Shown here piece by piece: positions 59,963 to 64,000 of a stretch of 64,000 bases of DNA (position 1 is the stretch's first letter; every line of letters begins with the position of its first letter). The DNA comes from an uncultured Carboxylicivirga sp. GTDB taxonomy: Bacteria; Bacteroidota; Bacteroidia; Bacteroidales; Marinilabiliaceae. The DNA is taken from assembly GCF_963668385.1 (NCBI RefSeq), contig NZ_OY764327.1, positions 2,852,001 to 2,916,000 of the forward strand. The letters run 5' to 3'. A program made the translations under genes and the position numbers. The notes under the pieces are model-generated. The model saw only the letters and a list, made by a program, of their open reading frames with translations, searched no databases and was not told the DNA's origin.

Positions 59963-61071
59963 AGCCCCGGTATGAAGTGGCCGATGTGCTTCAGTTGCAA
60001 CACGACCTCATTGACAGCCTGTGTTTCAACAGCTGGCAGGCACGTACTTTATATGCTTTGTCGGTTTGTCGAACCGCTCAATTAGGTGGTCATATCGATC
60101 GTTGTGACCATCCCGATTGTCATGCCCTTCATTTAAGTTACAATAGTTGTCGTAATCGTCATTGCCCCAAATGCCAGGGACACAAACGGGAACAATGGAT
60201 TCGTAAGCGTGAAGCTGACCTGTTAAATACCACTTACTTTCATCTGGTGTTTACCTTGCCTGATACACTGAATCAATTGGCACTATACCAACCTGCTTTG
60301 CTCTACGGACAACTTTTTAGGGTGGTCTGGAGTGTGATTCAGACCTTTGCTTCCGATCGTAAATGGATGGGTGCCAAAACCGGTATGGTGGCCATCCTGC
60401 ATACCTGGGGACAAAACCTGAGCCTGCATCCTCATCTGCATTGCATTGTGCCGGGTGGAGGAATCTCTAACCAACAAAAATGGAAATCGGTACAACGAAC
60501 CAATAAGTTTCTGTTCCCGGTTAAAGCCTTAAGCAAAGTATTCAGAGCTCGTATGATGAAGGCCTTACGGCAAAAAACAAAGCTAAATCAACAAGAAGCT
60601 AAGCTGTTGATGAGTCAGCCTTGGGTGGTGTATTGCAAACAACCTTTCTTTGGTCCCTCACAGGTAATCGAATACCTTGGTCGTTACACCCATAAAACGG
60701 CTATCAGTAATCATCGAATCAAGACGATTGATGAAAATACCATCACTTTTTCTGCTAAAGATTATCGAAAAGGTGGTAAGCAATATCCGCTTACCCTTAC
60801 TCATGCTGAATTTATCCGTCGTTTTGCCCTGCATATCCTACCCAAAGCTTTTGTGCGGATACGACATTATGGAATACTGGCTTCATCCATTAAGCAAAAA
60901 GTGCGCGAAGCTGTTGAACAGCAAATTGGAAAAGCTCTTATCCCTGTTCGTCCTCCTGTGAAACACCGACTTTGCTATACCTGTGGTAAGGGACAACTGA
61001 TTACCATCTTAACCTTCGATGCTCGTGGGCCTCCACCTATCGAAATCCTTCAACACCTCACACAAAACTAA
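59959..61071 (+). CDS. IS91-family HUH transposase
   Basis: A 370-aa Y1/Y2-type rolling-circle transposase. The N-terminal zinc-binding region has CDHPDC, then CRNRHCPKCQG (about 50-75), the HUH motif HPHLHCIVPGGG lies at about 157-168 and the catalytic Tyr region EYLGRYTHKTAIS at about 238-250. It overlaps the recombinase gene by 4 bp. Length and motif order are those of active IS91 transposases, and the frame is intact. Confidence 0.93.
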   Translation: MKPRYEVADVLQLQHDLIDSLCFNSWQARTLYALSVCRTAQLGGHIDRCDHPDCHALHLSYNSCRNRHCPKCQGHKREQWIRKREADLLNTTYFHLVFTLPDTLNQLALYQPALLYGQLFRVVWSVIQTFASDRKWMGAKTGMVAILHTWGQNLSLHPHLHCIVPGGGISNQQKWKSVQRTNKFLFPVKALSKVFRARMMKALRQKTKLNQQEAKLLMSQPWVVYCKQPFFGPSQVIEYLGRYTHKTAISNHRIKTIDENTITFSAKDYRKGGKQYPLTLTHAEFIRRFALHILPKAFVRIRHYGILASSIKQKVREAVEQQIGKALIPVRPPVKHRLCYTCGKGQLITILTFDARGPPPIEILQHLTQN

Positions 61072-61284
61072 CACCGGAAGGTGAATGAGATTGCTATGCT
61101 TGAATCAAATGTGAGTAACCAAAACTTGACTTAAAAAGTAAGAATGTGAATTTAAAAACTTGAATTTAATGGCTTAATAACTCTAAAATAGCGAAGCAAC
61201 TTCTTTTTATCACCTGATCCATTATCTATCAATCCCCATAACACCTATTAGCGATTTCTATCCGGTTGTCGGCAACACACGCGC

Positions 61285-62157
61285 TCAGCCTTTGGTTTGC
61301 AACCAGGCAGAACGCTTAGTTATTAGCACCTGTTGTTTATTAGTCTCCACATACGATTTAATTTCATCTATTATCTCATTATGTTGAAACTTATTATAGT
61401 TCTCATTTATAAAATCAAGATGTTTAAAATCCTGTTTGTCATCTAGTTTGTCGTTCCAAAATTCGCTTAAAACTTTTTTGAATTTTTCATGTAAACCAAA
61501 ATTGTAATCTTCATTTGGTTTCAGAGTTCTTTTGATTTCGGTCTTGTTTTTTTCCTTTACAATTATTTCAATTGAAAAATCTTTACTGCTTAGTGTTACT
61601 GGTTGCATTTGATTTTCTGGCAATTCAAAAGTAGGAACATCATTAAGAGCCATATATTTATTTATCGCAGTTACTATACTAAATAAATCTTCACGATTTG
61701 TGGCTTTTGAATGAAAACTAATTGTTGGTTGTTTATTTTGATTCCCTAATCGGCATAAGATTCCGCTGTTTTGATCGTTAATTGATTTCTCATATATAAA
61801 ATAGTGATATGTATTCTGCGAGCTGAAACAACCTCTATGCTCACGCAGTTGTTTAATATATAAGTATTCAAGATTCTTTACATTGATAGAATCTCTGTTT
61901 ATATATTCTTCTGTTTTTAGATAGTCATTGAATACACTGTCCATACTATCTATTTGACACATATAAAGGAACATGTGCTGTGGAAATACAATGGTATCTC
62001 CATTCTCAATTTTTATATGATATCTTCCTACTTGGTTTACAACGGTTATATATTTGTAGTTGTTTTCCCCATAAATAGTATCCCTTTTAATTGATTGTGA
62101 TTTTATCACAATCGGAATTGTCATTATAAGAATTAGTAGAGATATTATTTTATTCAT
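61285..62157 (-). CDS. Cassette gene with altered C terminus: secreted protein
   Basis: A 290-aa protein with a signal peptide (IISLLILIMTIPIVIKS) and a soluble domain, clearly paralogous to the next cassette gene (shared IKxDT(I/V)YGE, IENGDT, NxLEYLYIK, GLHEK and EIKSY patterns). The native C terminus should end near the box at 61323; instead the frame reads through the IS91-damaged junction and gains TKRSAWLQTKG. The protein is probably still made, with a foreign tail. Confidence 0.72.
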   Translation of the reverse strand: MNKIISLLILIMTIPIVIKSQSIKRDTIYGENNYKYITVVNQVGRYHIKIENGDTIVFPQHMFLYMCQIDSMDSVFNDYLKTEEYINRDSINVKNLEYLYIKQLREHRGCFSSQNTYHYFIYEKSINDQNSGILCRLGNQNKQPTISFHSKATNREDLFSIVTAINKYMALNDVPTFELPENQMQPVTLSSKDFSIEIIVKEKNKTEIKRTLKPNEDYNFGLHEKFKKVLSEFWNDKLDDKQDFKHLDFINENYNKFQHNEIIDEIKSYVETNKQQVLITKRSAWLQTKG

Positions 62158-62190
62158 AAGATGGTATCGATGTATTATTGGGTTTTAATA

Positions 62191-62386
62191 GGTGCTAACG
62201 GTGGCTAGATGAAGCGATTGGCGATTTAACGAACCAAACCTTCCAAAACTCCTCTGAGCCAAAACTTTTATTTGTTTTTACCTTTTCATTCTAAAGCCAA
62301 ATCAAAGATTTGGCGGTGTTCAATTACCCAACCTAATTTCCAAATCCTCTCGAATGCCAATTGCTTTATACTAGCGTGTTAGCACC
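62191..62386 (-). repeat. attC site 21 (long type)
   Basis: Boxes GGTGCTAAC (62191) and GTTAGCACC (62378). TTAGCACC also survives at 61325, the other end of the damaged cassette, showing where the lost attC once ended. Confidence 0.88.
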
Positions 62387-62388
62387 TG

Positions 62389-63222
62389 TTATTCATCCTT
62401 AAAAGTATATGATTTTATTTCTTCAACAACCTCTTTTTGCCTTAGTTTTCTCTCATTCTTGATTATAAAGTCAATATTATTTGAGGCTTTTCCTATAGTT
62501 AATTTTTCGTGCCACAACTTTTCTAGTCCTAATTGAATTTTCTCATGTAGTCCAAAACACCAGCTTTTGTTAGGACTTATCTTTCTGATGAATTCTGGCT
62601 TATTCTTTTCTTTTAGAATTATTTCGATATAAAAAACCTCCGATGCTACTGGAGGATTCATGTATACTGCATTTGGGTACTGCATGTATGGCACACTGTT
62701 AAAAGCCATGTGGTCATTTAATAGCTCAATGATTTCATATGCTGTTTGTTTTGTAATTGTGTCTGATAGACAATTGATAATATTACGCTTATTATCGCAT
62801 CTGAGGCCATAAATAATTCCCTTAGGTTCTTTCTTAATTACATTGTCAAATATTAAATACCGATAATAATTGATAGTATGCCAACTACTCTGCATTTCAT
62901 ATGATTCCTTAATATATAAATATTCAAGTTTCTCTGTATTAATTGTATCTCTGCCTTTATATTCCGGTGTTTCCAAAAAGTTATTAATTACAGTATTCAT
63001 ACTATCTTGTTGAAGTTCCCCTAAATACATCTGATATAACAATTCAGCTTGCATAACTGTGGTATCTCCATTCTCGATTACTTTTTGAAAACTACCTTTA
63101 GAATTTAAAACAGTAATAAATTTAAAGCCATCTTCACCATATACTGTATCTGCCTTAATGATTTGTGATATAGAGTAGTTATAGAAGAATAAGCTGAGAA
63201 AGAACAAAAATAATTTGTGCAT
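62389..63222 (-). CDS. Cassette gene: secreted protein, paralogue of the 61285-62157 gene
   Basis: A 277-aa protein with a signal peptide (KLFLFFLSLFFYNYSIS) and a domain with IKADTVYGEDGFKFITVLNS, IENGDT, TEKLEYLYIK and GLHEKIQLGLEKLW, matching the neighbouring cassette gene along its length, though well diverged. Its native end EIKSYTFKDE stops 3 bp from the attC box. The pair probably arose by cassette duplication followed by divergence. The function is unknown. Confidence 0.75.
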   Translation of the reverse strand: MHKLFLFFLSLFFYNYSISQIIKADTVYGEDGFKFITVLNSKGSFQKVIENGDTTVMQAELLYQMYLGELQQDSMNTVINNFLETPEYKGRDTINTEKLEYLYIKESYEMQSSWHTINYYRYLIFDNVIKKEPKGIIYGLRCDNKRNIINCLSDTITKQTAYEIIELLNDHMAFNSVPYMQYPNAVYMNPPVASEVFYIEIILKEKNKPEFIRKISPNKSWCFGLHEKIQLGLEKLWHEKLTIGKASNNIDFIIKNERKLRQKEVVEEIKSYTFKDE

Positions 63223-63255
63223 TTAATATATTATAGTTGGTTGTATTTTTTAATA

Positions 63256-63391
63256 GGTGCTAACGTTTGCTGGATGAAGTCGTGGCGCATTAGTCGTGGT
63301 GTCGTGTCACCCGTTAGGGGGACTAAGACGGTAGACTAAGGTGTCAGGACGAGGCGAACGAGCCATGCTTTATTTCCAGCGTGTTGCAGCT
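63256..63391 (-). repeat. attC site 22 (common type)
   Basis: Boxes GGTGCTAAC (63256) and GTTGCAGCTT (63383). The first is complementary to GTTAGCACC at 62378. Confidence 0.9.
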
Positions 63392-63712
63392 TGTTGTTTA
63401 TTGCTCCAAGTGTAGCAAAAGTTATTTTTATTATTTTCTAAGTCCTTACTCAAAAGCTATTTGTCCCAATACGATTTGTCAATCAAACTCCTAAAAAAAA
63501 TGCTTGTCAAAGAGTCAAATCTTTTTGCCGGTCACGATAAATGAAAGTCCTGGTTTGAGCGCTTTGTAAATCTTATATTTTGTTCACGTTTGAAAATCAA
63601 TTCCAAAAAGCACACAAGCAAGTCAAATTAATAGTTTCAAGTTCAGTGAATCTTTCAAAACCCAATAGCTAAACATACAAATTAAGCAACACTTCGTTAA
63701 CTCACCGCAATA
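63392..63712. other. Cassette without a recognisable gene
   Basis: About 320 bases bounded by complementary boxes (GTTGCAGCTT at 63383, AAGCTGCAAC at 63712). Only a short minus-strand frame beginning with TTG (LSKDLENNKNNFCY) reaches into the attC. I see no strong hairpin or repeat. It may carry a promoter, a small RNA, or a broken gene. Confidence 0.55.
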
Positions 63713-63846
63713 AGCTGCAACGTTTGCTGGATGAAGTCGTGGCGCGTTAGTCGTGGTGTCGTGTCACCCGCTAGGGGGACTAAGACGGTAGACTAAAGTG
63801 TCAGGACGAGCAAACCGAGCCATGCTTTATGCCAGCGTGTTGTGCT
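63713..63846 (-). repeat. attC site 23 (common type)
   Basis: Boxes AGCTGCAAC (63713) and GTTGTGCTTT (63839). The first is complementary to GTTGCAGCTT at 63383. The partner of the second box lies outside the window. Confidence 0.9.
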
Positions 63847-63854
63847 TTCGTGCT

Positions 63855-64000
63855 TTATTTTTTTTCTAATTCCTTTTCTATGTTTTTTAAACGAGTGTCT
63901 ATTGATTGCATTCCACTGATAACTTCATTAAATCCTTTTTTCAATATAATCGCAATTCCTCCGCCGAAAACAATAATTGCTATTAGTATAAATAATTCCA
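63855..64000 (-). CDS. Cassette gene: membrane-anchored coiled-coil protein (partial)
   Basis: The C-terminal 47 residues of a minus-strand gene running off the window: a membrane segment (ELFILIAIIVFGGGIAIIL) followed by a short coiled coil (SIDTRLKNIEKELEKK) and the stop at 63855. It lies just inside its cassette after attC site 23. Confidence 0.7.
   Translation of the reverse strand, partial: ELFILIAIIVFGGGIAIILKKGFNEVISGMQSIDTRLKNIEKELEKK

Larger units (their letters stand above)
58992..61080 (+). mobile_element. IS91-family element with accessory tyrosine recombinase
   Basis: Two overlapping plus-strand genes (recombinase, then HUH transposase) in an otherwise minus-strand array. A 10-bp hairpin (TAAAGGTAGC at 58992 with GCTACCTTTA at 59019) precedes the genes and may be the left end. 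The right end is not fixed; nothing gene-like is seen from 61081 to 61284. IS91 elements move by a rolling-circle-like mechanism and leave no target duplication, so the ends are approximate. Confidence 0.8.
41625..64000 (-). mobile_element. Integron gene-cassette array
   Basis: At least 22 cassettes separated by 23 attC-like sites. At nearly every cassette the GTT-type box at one end is complementary to the AAC-type box at the other end over 7-10 bp, which is the defining property of integron cassettes. The genes lie almost all on the minus strand, each with its attC at the lower coordinate, so the array reads from right to left and ends near 41.6 kb. No integron integrase is in the window. 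The array continues past 64000. Confidence 0.93.

Overview
The window looks like chromosomal DNA of a Bacteroidota bacterium. It is AT-rich, most starts lack a clear Shine-Dalgarno sequence, the integrase and short phage proteins are of Bacteroidota type, and many small secreted or lipoprotein-like genes resemble that phylum. No rRNA or tRNA gene was seen. The identification is by reading only; no database search was possible.

Region 1 (1-16 kb) is a defence island on the plus strand. After the end of an unrecognised gene and an intergenic stretch full of TTACTTAG repeats comes a type I restriction-modification operon (regulator, hsdM, hsdS, hsdR). Between hsdS and hsdR sit a Kiwa pair (KwaA/KwaB) and a three-gene DUF262 / AAA ATPase / unknown module. 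A three-component ABC (ABC-3C) conflict system with a nuclease-like first protein and a DUF3732 ATPase follows hsdR.

Region 2 (16.4-41.3 kb) is a prophage-like element. Plus-strand genes run from a DUF4248-like protein through a J-domain protein, a large transglutaminase-like membrane protein, candidate capsid proteins, a lytic enzyme, a repeat-rich fibre, a methyltransferase, a strawberry-notch helicase, an HEWGH metallopeptidase, a RecA-like ATPase, a holin and a GH108 lysozyme. A minus-strand block (XRE-ImmA/IrrE regulator, unknown protein, tyrosine integrase) closes it. No terminase, portal, tape-measure or sheath gene was recognised, so a tailless virus is possible. Two features stand out: three consecutive proteins end with the same RAKAILIKQKQ peptide encoded by different codons, and a textbook -1 frameshift site (GGGAAAG, stop codon, 9-bp hairpin) probably fuses a basic protein to the ATPase.

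Region 3 (41.6-64 kb) is an integron cassette array. Twenty-three attC-like sites were delimited; almost every cassette starts and ends with complementary core boxes. Nearly all cassette genes lie on the minus strand, so any integron integrase should lie to the right of the window. Cargo includes a 702-aa P-loop ATPase, SUKH (SMI1/KNR4), PIN-domain, PH-like, lipoprotein and secreted proteins, a duplicated cassette, three cassettes built of 21-bp repeats, and one ORF-less cassette that can fold into a large multi-stem RNA. An IS91-family element with an accessory tyrosine recombinase has broken one cassette.
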